This document shows positions 1 to 6,691 of a stretch of 64,000 nt of DNA, piece by piece. Made by a program: the position numbers and the translations under genes. The DNA comes from Bacteroidetes bacterium OLB10 (GTDB lineage: Bacteria; Bacteroidota; Bacteroidia; AKYH767-A; OLB10). The first letter of the stretch is position 1. Each line of letters opens with the position of its first letter. The stretch lies in NCBI GenBank assembly GCA_001567275.1, contig LNBX01000024.1:1-64000 (forward strand). Reading direction: 5' to 3'. The notes below the pieces were generated by a model, which worked only from the letters and a program-made list of their open reading frames with translations, was not told the origin of the DNA and did not search any database.

Positions 1-206
1 GGGTTTATATATTGTATTCAGAAAAAGGCCAGCGTTATTATATCGGACAAACGCAGGATGTGGCCGAGCGGTTGGAGCGTCATAATTGTGGTTATGAGAA
101 ATCAACATCTCCATACAGGCCGTATAAATTGGTTAGCAAAATAGAAAAGCCGACACGCAGTGAGGCCATGCAGTTAGAGAACACTTTGACCATATATTTA
201 ATTTAA
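1..206 (+). CDS. GIY-YIG nuclease domain protein, 5' end outside window
   Basis: The reading frame is open from the first bases, so the true start lies upstream. The visible residues begin VYILYSEKGQRYYIGQT, matching the N-terminal core of the GIY-YIG fold, where VYIL takes the place of GIY and YYIG is the YIG element. The following Arg of the family is in VAERLERH. Small single-domain proteins of this kind (about 80-100 residues, UPF0213/YhbQ-like) are common in Bacteroidota; most have no proven role, though the fold cuts DNA in UvrC and homing endonucleases. The gene ends at a TAA and is followed at once by a hairpin terminator shared with the convergent histone-like gene. The family is clear; the biological role is not. 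Confidence 0.8.
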   Translation, partial: VYILYSEKGQRYYIGQTQDVAERLERHNCGYEKSTSPYRPYKLVSKIEKPTRSEAMQLENTLTIYLI

Positions 207-219
207 ACCCATAAAAAGT

Positions 220-250
220 AAAAAGCCACCCTGATACAGGATGGCTTTTT
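220..250. terminator. Bidirectional hairpin terminator between convergent genes
   Basis: An inverted repeat pairs AAAAAGCCACCCTG with CAGGATGGCTTTTT around a short loop, with one G-T wobble. A-runs lie on one side and T-runs on the other, so it can end transcription from both the GIY-YIG gene on the plus strand and the histone-like gene on the minus strand. Confidence 0.75.
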
Positions 251-270
251 CTAAAGAATTTCTAAGAAGA

Positions 271-639
271 TTATTTCTTCTTAGCAGCTGCTTTTTTCTT
301 AGTAGCTTTCTTTTTTGGAGCTGCTTTTTTCTTAGTAGCTGCCTTTTTTTTCGGAGCTGCTTTTTTCTTAGCTGCTTTCTTTTTCGGAGCTGCTTTTTTA
401 GCAGAAACTACTTTCTTTTTAGTAGCTTTCTTTTTGGTAGCTGCTTTTTTCTTAGTAGCTTTCTTTTTAGTAGCTGCTTTTTTCTTAGTAGCTTTCTTTT
501 TTGGAGCTGCTTTTTTCTTAGTAGCAGACTTCTTCTTAGTAGCTGCTTTTTTCTTTGCAGCTTTCTTTTTTGGTGCAGCTTTTTTAGCTTCCACCACTTC
601 AGCACCCGTAGTGCCAGTAATCATTGAATTGTTCATCAT
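271..639 (-). CDS. Histone H1-like Lys/Ala-rich DNA-binding protein
   Basis: This 122-residue protein has a short ordinary N-terminus (about 20 residues) followed by about 100 residues built almost only from Lys, Ala, Thr and Pro in units such as KKAATKKK and KKAAPKKK. Such tails resemble the C-terminal tail of eukaryotic histone H1 and bacterial H1-like proteins (chlamydial Hc2, Bordetella BpH1), which bind and compact DNA without sequence specificity. The start is the first of two consecutive ATG codons. It lies 66 bases downstream of the alpha-oxoamine synthase gene on the same strand and may be transcribed with it. The long ORF on the opposite strand is a by-product of the repeats. The number of units probably varies between strains by repeat slippage. 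Confidence 0.8.
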   Translation of the reverse strand: MMNNSMITGTTGAEVVEAKKAAPKKKAAKKKAATKKKSATKKKAAPKKKATKKKAATKKKATKKKAATKKKATKKKVVSAKKAAPKKKAAKKKAAPKKKAATKKKAAPKKKATKKKAAAKKK

Positions 640-705
640 GATGATTATTTATTTATTGGTTATTGAAATCGTTATACTTAATTGTTTAATATTTGTTTCA
701 TTTTA

Positions 706-1959
706 TCAGGAGTGATTCACATCTACAATTCTCTCTGCACGATATTCTCCATTCATCAGTTTGTTTTTTATGTTACTGAAAGACTCAATCGTGTACTTAA
801 CATCATCCAGTGTATGCACTGCTGTTGGAATAAGTCTTAATAAGATGATACCTTTTGGCACAACCGGGTAAACTACCATTGAACAGAAAACATCGAAGTT
901 TTCTCTTAAATCGTAAATCAGTTTGGTTGCCTCAGGTATAGAACCATTCAGATATACCGGTGTAACCGGTGACTGTGTGTTGCCAATTTCAAAACCTGCC
1001 GACTTCAGACCGTTTTGTAAAGCATTCACAACTTTCCACAAATTATTTTTAAGCTCAGGCTGCGATTTAAGCAGCTCTAAACGTTTCAATGCGCCAATTA
1101 CCAAAGGCATGGGAAGGCTTTTGGCAAATATCTGTGAACGCATATTATATTTCAGGTATTCTACTATCTGCGCATCGCTGGCAATAAATCCGCCAATCAA
1201 AGCCATTGACTTGGCAAAGGTTCCAAAGTAGATGTCAATGCCATCCTGCACACCTTGTTCTTCACCTGTTCCTGCACCTGTTTTGCCCATGGTACCAAAA
1301 CCATGTGCATCATCCACAAAAAGACGGAAATGAAATTTCTTTTTCAGAGCAACAATTTCTTTCAGTTTTCCCTGATCACCACTCATTCCGAAAACACCTT
1401 CTGTAATTACCAAAATTGCACCACCGGTTTCTTGGGCAAGTTTGGTTGCACGCTCTAATTGTTTCTCAAGATTGGCTATATCATTATGTGGGTAAACAAA
1501 ACGTTTGCCCATGTGCAGACGAACACCATCAATAATACAAGCATGCGATTCGGAATCATATACTATTATATCATGGCGGTCAACCAGGCAATCAATTGCA
1601 CTCACCATTCCCTGATAACCGTAGTTTAATAATATAGCATCTTCTTTATGTTCGAATGCTGCCAGTTCTTTTTCTAATCGAATATGGTTGTCTGACTCAC
1701 CGCTCATCATACGTGCACCCATGGGCAAAGCAAGCCCATATTGTTTGGCAGCATCTGCATCGGCCTTTCTTACTTCAGGATGATTGGCTAGTCCCAGATA
1801 ATTATTTAAACTCCAAACCAATTTCTCTTTTCCGCGAAAAACCATACGGTTTGAAATCTCTCCTTCCAACTTCGGAAAAGTAAAATACCCATGTGATTCT
1901 TTGGCATGCATCCCCAAAGGACCGCGGTTTTTACTAATCTTCTCAAACAAATCTGTCAT
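706..1959 (-). CDS. Alpha-oxoamine synthase family PLP enzyme (serine palmitoyltransferase-like)
   Basis: This 417-residue enzyme belongs to the fold-type I PLP family that condenses an amino acid with an acyl-CoA or acyl-ACP thioester (KBL, BioF, HemA, Spt). Visible marks are the substrate/PLP-binding segment around DSESHACIIDG, the DDAHGFGTMG motif with the Asp that contacts the PLP pyridine nitrogen, and FGTFAKSMALIGGF, whose Lys forms the Schiff base. Length is normal. In Bacteroidota the usual roles are serine palmitoyltransferase (first step of sphingolipids) or the cysteate acyltransferase of sulfonolipid synthesis; glycine C-acetyltransferase is also possible. No other lipid gene is adjacent, so substrate cannot be decided here. 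The ATG at 1959 is used; a weak -7-like box (TATTTTTC on the minus strand) lies just upstream. Confidence 0.8.
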   Translation of the reverse strand: MTDLFEKISKNRGPLGMHAKESHGYFTFPKLEGEISNRMVFRGKEKLVWSLNNYLGLANHPEVRKADADAAKQYGLALPMGARMMSGESDNHIRLEKELAAFEHKEDAILLNYGYQGMVSAIDCLVDRHDIIVYDSESHACIIDGVRLHMGKRFVYPHNDIANLEKQLERATKLAQETGGAILVITEGVFGMSGDQGKLKEIVALKKKFHFRLFVDDAHGFGTMGKTGAGTGEEQGVQDGIDIYFGTFAKSMALIGGFIASDAQIVEYLKYNMRSQIFAKSLPMPLVIGALKRLELLKSQPELKNNLWKVVNALQNGLKSAGFEIGNTQSPVTPVYLNGSIPEATKLIYDLRENFDVFCSMVVYPVVPKGIILLRLIPTAVHTLDDVKYTIESFSNIKNKLMNGEYRAERIVDVNHS

Positions 1960-2489
1960 AAAAAATCTGAAAAATATTTTTCGCTTTTTGTGTTTTTAAA
2001 ATGTTTCCGAAATATCAACACAATTTTTTTTTGAAGCAAACATGCAGTTAAATATTTTTCAACACAAAAATGTTAACTCATTTTTTCAATATACTAAAAC
2101 AAATTTAATTTGTCATGAAACTTTTTTTATTTCAATTAAAAAATCAAAACTATGATTTGTCAGAGGAGAAAACATTGAAATAATAAAAGAGCAATAAAGT
2201 TTTTTCAACTTCAAACACAATGTGTAGTTTGCAAAAACATTACATTAAGGTTGTGTTGCAGTTGTTAATATTTACAACAGGTATCAGAAATCAAGCATTG
2301 ATTTTTGTGTAACCGACAAAAAATGTTTGAGGAAAAGCGGGATGAAAATAGATTTAAAATTTAATCATAACCTGAAACCGGTTTAAGATTCTTTAGTTCT
2401 GCATCACACATTTTTTTCAAATCAAAATTCTGTTATGATAACAAAGTTTAGAGTGGGCAATGTTCATGGCAACAGACAAATTACTTTAA
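1960..2489. other. Long AT-rich intergenic stretch without a gene
   Basis: About 530 bases separate the hpf terminator from the start of the alpha-oxoamine synthase gene. I see no ORF with coding character, no tRNA-like TTCGA arm, and no exact -7 box. A short inverted repeat GTTGT/ACAAC with an AT-rich loop lies near 2257-2280. In many Bacteroidota tRNA genes and tuf follow hpf; none are present here. Confidence 0.5.
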
Positions 2490-2495
2490 ATAAAA

Positions 2496-2521
2496 AAGGC
2501 TGCATCATCAGTTACAGCCTT
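2496..2521 (-). terminator. Rho-independent terminator of hpf
   Basis: Read on the minus strand, AAGGCTG pairs with CAGCCTT across a 12-base loop and is followed by a run of T. It lies about 20 bases after the hpf stop codon. Confidence 0.8.
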
Positions 2522-2543
2522 ACGAATTTTATAGAGAAGTATT

Positions 2544-2843
2544 TTATATACCTCTTTGCTTTTGCTTATGTTTTGTAATTTGTTTTTTAAGTGCTTCAAC
2601 GGATTTATCGGCAGCCTGCTCAAAGGTTGCACATTGTTCACTGGCAAAAAGTATTTTGCCCGGTGTGCTGATTTTTATTTCTGCTATTTTGTTTTCCTGA
2701 GTTACGTTTTTGTCTAAACGTAAAAAAACTTCACCTTCCAGAATGTGCTCATAAAACTGTTTGAGTTTATCTACTTTTCCTTCCACAAACTGAATGAGTT
2801 TTTTGTCAGCATCAAAATGGATAGACTGCACTTTAATCTTCAT
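2544..2843 (-). CDS. hpf: Ribosome hibernation-promoting factor, HPF/YfiA family
   Basis: This 99-residue protein has the beta-alpha-beta-beta-beta-alpha layout of short HPF/RaiA proteins: an N-terminal strand (MKIKVQSIHFDAD), a Lys-rich first helix (VEGKVDKLKQFY), central strands, and a C-terminal basic helix (SVEALKKQITKHKQKQR). The family binds the 30S decoding centre in stationary phase and stabilises idle ribosomes. The long-HPF dimerisation domain is absent. It is the last gene of the rpsU-xerC-hpf group typical of Bacteroidota and is closed by a clear terminator. The gap of about 135 bases from xerC may hold its own promoter, but no exact -7 box was found. Confidence 0.88.
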   Translation of the reverse strand: MKIKVQSIHFDADKKLIQFVEGKVDKLKQFYEHILEGEVFLRLDKNVTQENKIAEIKISTPGKILFASEQCATFEQAADKSVEALKKQITKHKQKQRGI

Positions 2844-2978
2844 ACTCTTATTTTGTTTTTAGTACAAAACATGCACATTGCCCTTATGTGATGGTTTTGT
2901 GTTGTCAGTTATATTATATGTGGGCATTTTATTACAGTTTTTATATATTATCTCACCTGATGGAGTAAATATACTCAA

Positions 2979-3875
2979 TCAGGCTTTGGGATGTGCTTGT
3001 TTATAGATGTTTTTTAATTTATCAATGGTGTTGTGCGTGTAAACCTGTGTGGCTGCAAGGTTGCTGTGTCCAAGTATTTCTTTTATTGCATTTATTTCTG
3101 CCCCGCTGTTCAGCATTTCAGTGGCAAACGAATGTCGTAAAACATGCGGACTTCGTTTTGTGTTGGTGGTTACTGCTCTTAACATGGTATTTACTACCTT
3201 ATAAACGAATTTCGGGTAAAGTTTGTTACCATCATTTTTAATAAAAAAAGCTGTAACTGACTTTTCAGGGTTCAGATATGATTTTCGTTCATTCAGATAA
3301 TTTAAAATGTCGTTTTTCAATTCAGGTATGATGGGTATGATGCGTTCTTTGTTTCGTTTACCCAACACCTTTATTGAAAGGTTATATAAATCAATATCTT
3401 TATCGGTAAGGTTTATTAATTCTGATAAACGCATACCGGTTTGATAAAACATGTTAATGATGAGTTTATCCCTGATACCAGGAAATCCTTCTTCAAAGGG
3501 TACTCCATCCAACAGCATATCCATTTTTGTTTTGTCCACAAATACAGGAAGTTTCTTACTGACCTTAGGAGCTGTAATTTTGAGCATGGGATTATGAACA
3601 ATGGTTTTTTCTCTCAGAAAAAACTTAAATAAAGTTTTAAGCGAAGAGATTTTTCTGTTTACTGAACGTGCATCGAGTTTTTGTTCCAGAAGTGATACCA
3701 CCCAGCTGCGTATATAAAAATGGGTGATTTGTGTAGGTTCGTTAATCTGATAGGTGGTGGCTATAAAATCAAAAAACTGCTTAAGGTCCTTGCCATAAGC
3801 AGTTATAGTATGTTTTGAATAACGTTTTTCGTATTGGAGATAAAGTAAAAACTTTGCGTAAGGCATATTGTTCAT
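2979..3875 (-). CDS. xerC: Site-specific tyrosine recombinase XerC/XerD family
   Basis: The 298-residue protein has an N-terminal SAM-like DNA-binding domain (residues about 1-90) and a C-terminal catalytic domain with the full tyrosine recombinase set: Arg149 (GMRLSEL), Lys173 (LGKRNKER), His244 and Arg247 (HVLRHSF), His270 (LGHSNL) and nucleophile Tyr279 (VYTH). Xer recombinases resolve chromosome dimers at dif near the terminus. Length matches XerC/XerD. The position between rpsU and hpf is the usual Bacteroidota location of the gene called xerC, so it is more likely the housekeeping enzyme than an integrase. ATG at 3875 is used; a second ATG lies three codons on. Confidence 0.9.
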   Translation of the reverse strand: MNNMPYAKFLLYLQYEKRYSKHTITAYGKDLKQFFDFIATTYQINEPTQITHFYIRSWVVSLLEQKLDARSVNRKISSLKTLFKFFLREKTIVHNPMLKITAPKVSKKLPVFVDKTKMDMLLDGVPFEEGFPGIRDKLIINMFYQTGMRLSELINLTDKDIDLYNLSIKVLGKRNKERIIPIIPELKNDILNYLNERKSYLNPEKSVTAFFIKNDGNKLYPKFVYKVVNTMLRAVTTNTKRSPHVLRHSFATEMLNSGAEINAIKEILGHSNLAATQVYTHNTIDKLKNIYKQAHPKA

Positions 3876-3925
3876 TATGCCAAAGGTAAACGCATATTTC
3901 TGAATAAGATTTTACCTCACTGCCG

Positions 3926-3950
3926 CAAAAAGGCTTTTTATAAAAAGCCT
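3926..3950 (-). terminator. Hairpin terminator or attenuator between rpsU and xerC
   Basis: A perfect palindrome of two 10-base arms (AGGCTTTTTA and TAAAAAGCCT, 3931-3950) is followed on the minus strand by TTTTT. It lies directly after the rpsU stop codon and before xerC, so it probably ends most rpsU transcripts and lowers read-through into xerC-hpf. Confidence 0.7.
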
Positions 3951-3961
3951 GATGTTAAAAA

Positions 3962-4165
3962 TTACATCGCTCCCTCAGCTTCAATTCGCTGAAGATTGTT
4001 GCGGTGAATGGCTTTTTTAACGGTTGTTCTGCGTGTGATTGATGGCTTCTCAAATGCCTGACGTGCACGCAATTGTTTTACAATACCGGTTTTTTCAAAT
4101 TTCTTTTTGAATTTTTTCAAAGCCTTATCAATCGGCTCATTGTCTTTAATTTGTACAATTATCAT
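3962..4165 (-). CDS. rpsU: 30S ribosomal protein bS21
   Basis: This 67-residue basic protein matches bS21: an N-terminal strand followed by KALKKFKKKFEKTGIV and the ARQAFEKPSITRR region, with a helical basic C-terminus. bS21 sits on the 30S platform next to the 3' end of 16S rRNA; in Bacteroidota it helps sequester the anti-Shine-Dalgarno sequence. In Flavobacterium rpsU itself has been reported to carry a strong Shine-Dalgarno and to be autoregulated. Here the 20 bases before the ATG are A/T-rich with no AGGAGG-like element, so that control is not evident. An exact -7 box with a well-placed -33 TTG lies upstream, and a hairpin follows the stop. Confidence 0.93.
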   Translation of the reverse strand: MIIVQIKDNEPIDKALKKFKKKFEKTGIVKQLRARQAFEKPSITRRTTVKKAIHRNNLQRIEAEGAM

Positions 4166-4194
4166 TATGCTTTTTAAATTTTATAATGGGAGCG

Positions 4195-4227
4195 CAAATG
4201 TAAACAATTTATCAGCATATTTTTCAA
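4195..4227 (-). promoter_or_regulatory. Bacteroidota-type promoter of rpsU
   Basis: On the minus strand TTG (4227-4225) is followed after 22 bases by TACATTTG (4202-4195), an exact match to the TTG/TAnnTTTG consensus. The predicted leader before the rpsU ATG is about 25 bases. Confidence 0.65.
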
Positions 4228-4354
4228 GTATTTACTTGATTTTTTCATATTACCACTGCAACCACTTCTTTATGTCGGAAGCATCTCAGCAAATAATATG
4301 TAAAAAGCTGATAAACAGATTTTTAAATACTTACAAATAAGTGTAATAGCACAA

Positions 4355-5641
4355 TTATTTTTGATATTTCATCAAGTCAATGCCTATATCATTACGGAAA
4401 TAAACCTTGTCAAACTGCAAATGGGGCAATTCACTGTAAACTTTTTTGCGTGCTTCTTCAATTGTTGATGCTGATGTCTGCACAGCCAAAACCCTACCTC
4501 CGTTTGTAATTACATTGTTATCTTTTGATGCAGTACCGGCATGAAACACCTTAACATCTTTTATTTTATCCAACCCTGAAATTACTTTTCCTTTCTCATA
4601 ATTTTCAGGATATCCACCCGAAACAAGTATCACCACCAGTGATGTTCGTTCATCAACCCGATAAGGTACCGATTTCAAAGTTCCGTCACTGAGCGACATA
4701 AAAAGCTGAAGCAAATCTGTTTCCATTCTTGGCAGTATAGCTTCTGTTTCAGGGTCGCCAAGGCGACAGTTATATTCAATTACAAAAGGATTACCATCCA
4801 CATTCATCAGGCCGATAAATAAAAACCCTTTATAAGAAACGTTTTCCGACTGTAATCCTTTGAGTGTTGGCTGAATGATTCGCTCTTCAACTTTCTGCAT
4901 AAAGTTACTGTCGGCAAATGCCACAGGCGAAACAGCCCCCATGCCCCCTGTATTCAGTCCGGTATCATTATTTCCTATACGCTTATAATCTTTAGCTTCA
5001 GGTAATATAATATAGTGTGTTCCGTCAGTAAGAATGAAAACAGATAATTCTATTCCATGTAAAAATTCTTCAATAACAACTTTATTGCTTGCATTTCCAA
5101 AAGGCTGATCATTCAGTATATGATTCAGTTGTTGTTTGGCTTCCTTTATATTCTGACAAATTAATACGCCTTTTCCTGCAGCCAGCCCATCGGCCTTAAG
5201 TACATAAGGTGCGCTAAGTGTTTCGAGAAAACGATAGCCATCCTCAAGCGTTGCTTTATCAAAGGTCTGATAGCGTGCAGTAGGTATTTGATGCCGTTGC
5301 ATAAATGCTTTTGAAAAATCTTTACTGCCTTCGAGCATAGCTCCTTTTTTTCCGGGACCTATTACGGGTATTGTTTGCAATAATGGATCTGATAAAAAAT
5401 AATCTGCAATGCCATTTACCAAAGGGTCTTCAGGTCCTACCACAACCATTTGTACTGCATTCTCCAAAACAAAACGCTTAATAGCATCAAAGTCGTTTAC
5501 ACTTACAGGAATGTTCTGACCACATTGTGTTGTTCCTGCATTTCCGGGAGCGATAAATAATTTTTTGAGTAAGGGGCTTTGACAGAGTTTCCATGCAAGT
5601 GCATGCTCTCTTCCTCCTGAACCTAACAATAAAACATTCAT
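4355..5641 (-). CDS. purD: Phosphoribosylamine-glycine ligase (GARS)
   Basis: This 428-residue ATP-grasp enzyme joins glycine to 5-phosphoribosylamine, the second step of purine synthesis. It starts with the family N-terminus (MNVLLLGSGGREHALAWK), followed by the VVGPEDPLVNG segment, the ATP-binding GLAAGKGV loop, the IEEFLHGIELSVF segment, and the catalytic/metal region near FVIEYNCRLGDPETEA. Length is standard for monofunctional PurD. The gene stands alone; no other pur gene is nearby. A near-match to the -7 box (TATCATTG, 5665-5658) lies 16 bases before the ATG with a CAA/TTG element 16 bases further. About 190 bases separate its end from rpsU. Confidence 0.95.
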   Translation of the reverse strand: MNVLLLGSGGREHALAWKLCQSPLLKKLFIAPGNAGTTQCGQNIPVSVNDFDAIKRFVLENAVQMVVVGPEDPLVNGIADYFLSDPLLQTIPVIGPGKKGAMLEGSKDFSKAFMQRHQIPTARYQTFDKATLEDGYRFLETLSAPYVLKADGLAAGKGVLICQNIKEAKQQLNHILNDQPFGNASNKVVIEEFLHGIELSVFILTDGTHYIILPEAKDYKRIGNNDTGLNTGGMGAVSPVAFADSNFMQKVEERIIQPTLKGLQSENVSYKGFLFIGLMNVDGNPFVIEYNCRLGDPETEAILPRMETDLLQLFMSLSDGTLKSVPYRVDERTSLVVILVSGGYPENYEKGKVISGLDKIKDVKVFHAGTASKDNNVITNGGRVLAVQTSASTIEEARKKVYSELPHLQFDKVYFRNDIGIDLMKYQK

Positions 5642-5963
5642 TTAAGGCTTTTTGCTGCAATGATAGCTAAAAACAGGGATGCAATACTTAGCAGAGGAGG
5701 TAAACTTTATCTGATTGCAAGCTGAGTTGTTTTATATTTTATGATATGCGTGGATATTCTGTATTTTTAGCGTTTTATTTTATAGATGAAAGAGTTTAGG
5801 TTGTATCATATTCAATGGTTCATATTAAAGAACAGGAATTTTTTTTTCTGCAATCTGCTCATCATTACATGGTCTTATTACAAAGCGTTCATATTTTACT
5901 CTTAATTCATCACGTGCAAACCTTTTAAGGCATCAAGTTAATCCACTGCTTTTTAGTTTATCT

Positions 5964-6488
5964 TTGCTCATGATGATATCATGCGAAAACGATATAAAGA
6001 AAGTAAATCTTATCACCGGCAAAAACCAGGCTCCGGTAGAAAGTGCACAAGGTCTTGAAATATTGTATAGCGACTCAGGTATCATAAAAGTGAGTATTAA
6101 TACACCTGAGTTAAACCGATTTGTTCAGCCTAAACCGGTTACGGAATTACCCAAAGGAGTTTATGTTGAATTTTTTGATGATGCACAAAAAGTCACATCT
6201 ACACTTACCAGTAAATATGCATTGCGCAACGATGCCGATAAAACAATGGAAGCACGAAAAGATGTGGTGGTTGTAAACGAGAAAGGGGACAAATTAGAAA
6301 CAGAATATCTGAAATGGGATGAGAAATCAGGAATGATTTCCTCTCCGGAATTTGTAAAAATCACTACGCCAGATGAAATTATTTATGGCAATGGATTTGA
6401 ATCCAATCAGGATTTCAGCCGTTATCGTATATTTGACATCAAAGGCATTATTAACCTGAAAAAAGATGAAAATACTAAGGATTCTTGA
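5964..6488 (+). CDS. lptC: LptC-like LPS export lipoprotein; N-terminus uncertain
   Basis: The 174-residue product matches the periplasmic LptC/YrbK family (beta-jellyroll), which passes LPS from the LptBFG inner-membrane transporter to LptA. The repeating beta motif is visible in GLEILYSDSGIIKVSI and ARKDVVVVNEKGDKLETEYL. The window start is a TTG, with ATGs at 5970 and 5973. The open frame continues upstream through residues NPLLFSLSLLMMISC, a convincing lipoprotein signal with Cys lipobox, but contains no start codon back to a stop at 5826. One extra T in the run at 5923-5926 would join it to GTG 5914 and give a normal signal (MQTFLRHQVNPLLF...). A -7-like box TATCTTTG (5959-5966) also sits here and would instead give a leaderless start at 5970/5973 without a signal. 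The frameshift reading is favoured. It overlaps the next gene by 23 bases. Confidence 0.75.
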   Translation: MLMMISCENDIKKVNLITGKNQAPVESAQGLEILYSDSGIIKVSINTPELNRFVQPKPVTELPKGVYVEFFDDAQKVTSTLTSKYALRNDADKTMEARKDVVVVNEKGDKLETEYLKWDEKSGMISSPEFVKITTPDEIIYGNGFESNQDFSRYRIFDIKGIINLKKDENTKDS

Positions 6489-6663
6489 AGTTTCGTGGCT
6501 CCTGATAGCAATTGGTGCTGTATGTGCCGGTACGTATAAGTGTATTCATGATGGTCTTAATCAGGCGGTATTCATTTATGTCATTGCAATTATAGCAACC
6601 ATCTTTTTTCTCATTCGCAGAAAACAGCGTATAACCATGCAGAAGAAAAACTCTTCAAACTGA
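6466..6663 (+). CDS. Small two-helix membrane protein of unknown function
   Basis: This 65-residue protein starts inside the 3' end of lptC (23-base overlap) and ends 28 bases before the CNNM-like gene, so the three are almost certainly co-transcribed and perhaps translationally coupled. It has two hydrophobic segments, about residues 9-22 (WLLIAIGAVCAGTY) and 33-50 (AVFIYVIAIIATIFFLI), and a basic Lys/Arg-rich C-terminus (RRKQRITMQKK). I do not recognise a named family. The short hydrophilic link and basic tail predict a hairpin with both ends in the cytoplasm. Its position suggests a role at the envelope, but nothing in the sequence proves it. Confidence 0.65.
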   Translation: MKILRILEVSWLLIAIGAVCAGTYKCIHDGLNQAVFIYVIAIIATIFFLIRRKQRITMQKKNSSN

Positions 6664-6691
6664 TTTGGCGCATAAACTGTATTCTTTATAA

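Noticed and set aside
241-627. 128-residue plus-strand ORF rich in Phe, Leu, Ser, Cys
   Set aside because: It is the complement of the Lys/Ala repeats of the histone-like gene and has no independent coding signal.
1960-2489. Search for tRNA genes after hpf
   Set aside because: No TTCGA arm, CCA end or cloverleaf-like pairing was seen on either strand.
2979-3875. XerC as integrase of a mobile element
   Set aside because: No att-like repeats, tRNA or phage genes nearby; the rpsU-xerC-hpf order is the housekeeping position.
5786-5905. 39-residue frame upstream of lptC
   Set aside because: No promoter, no family and strongly AT-driven composition; joining it to lptC would bury the lipoprotein signal inside the protein.
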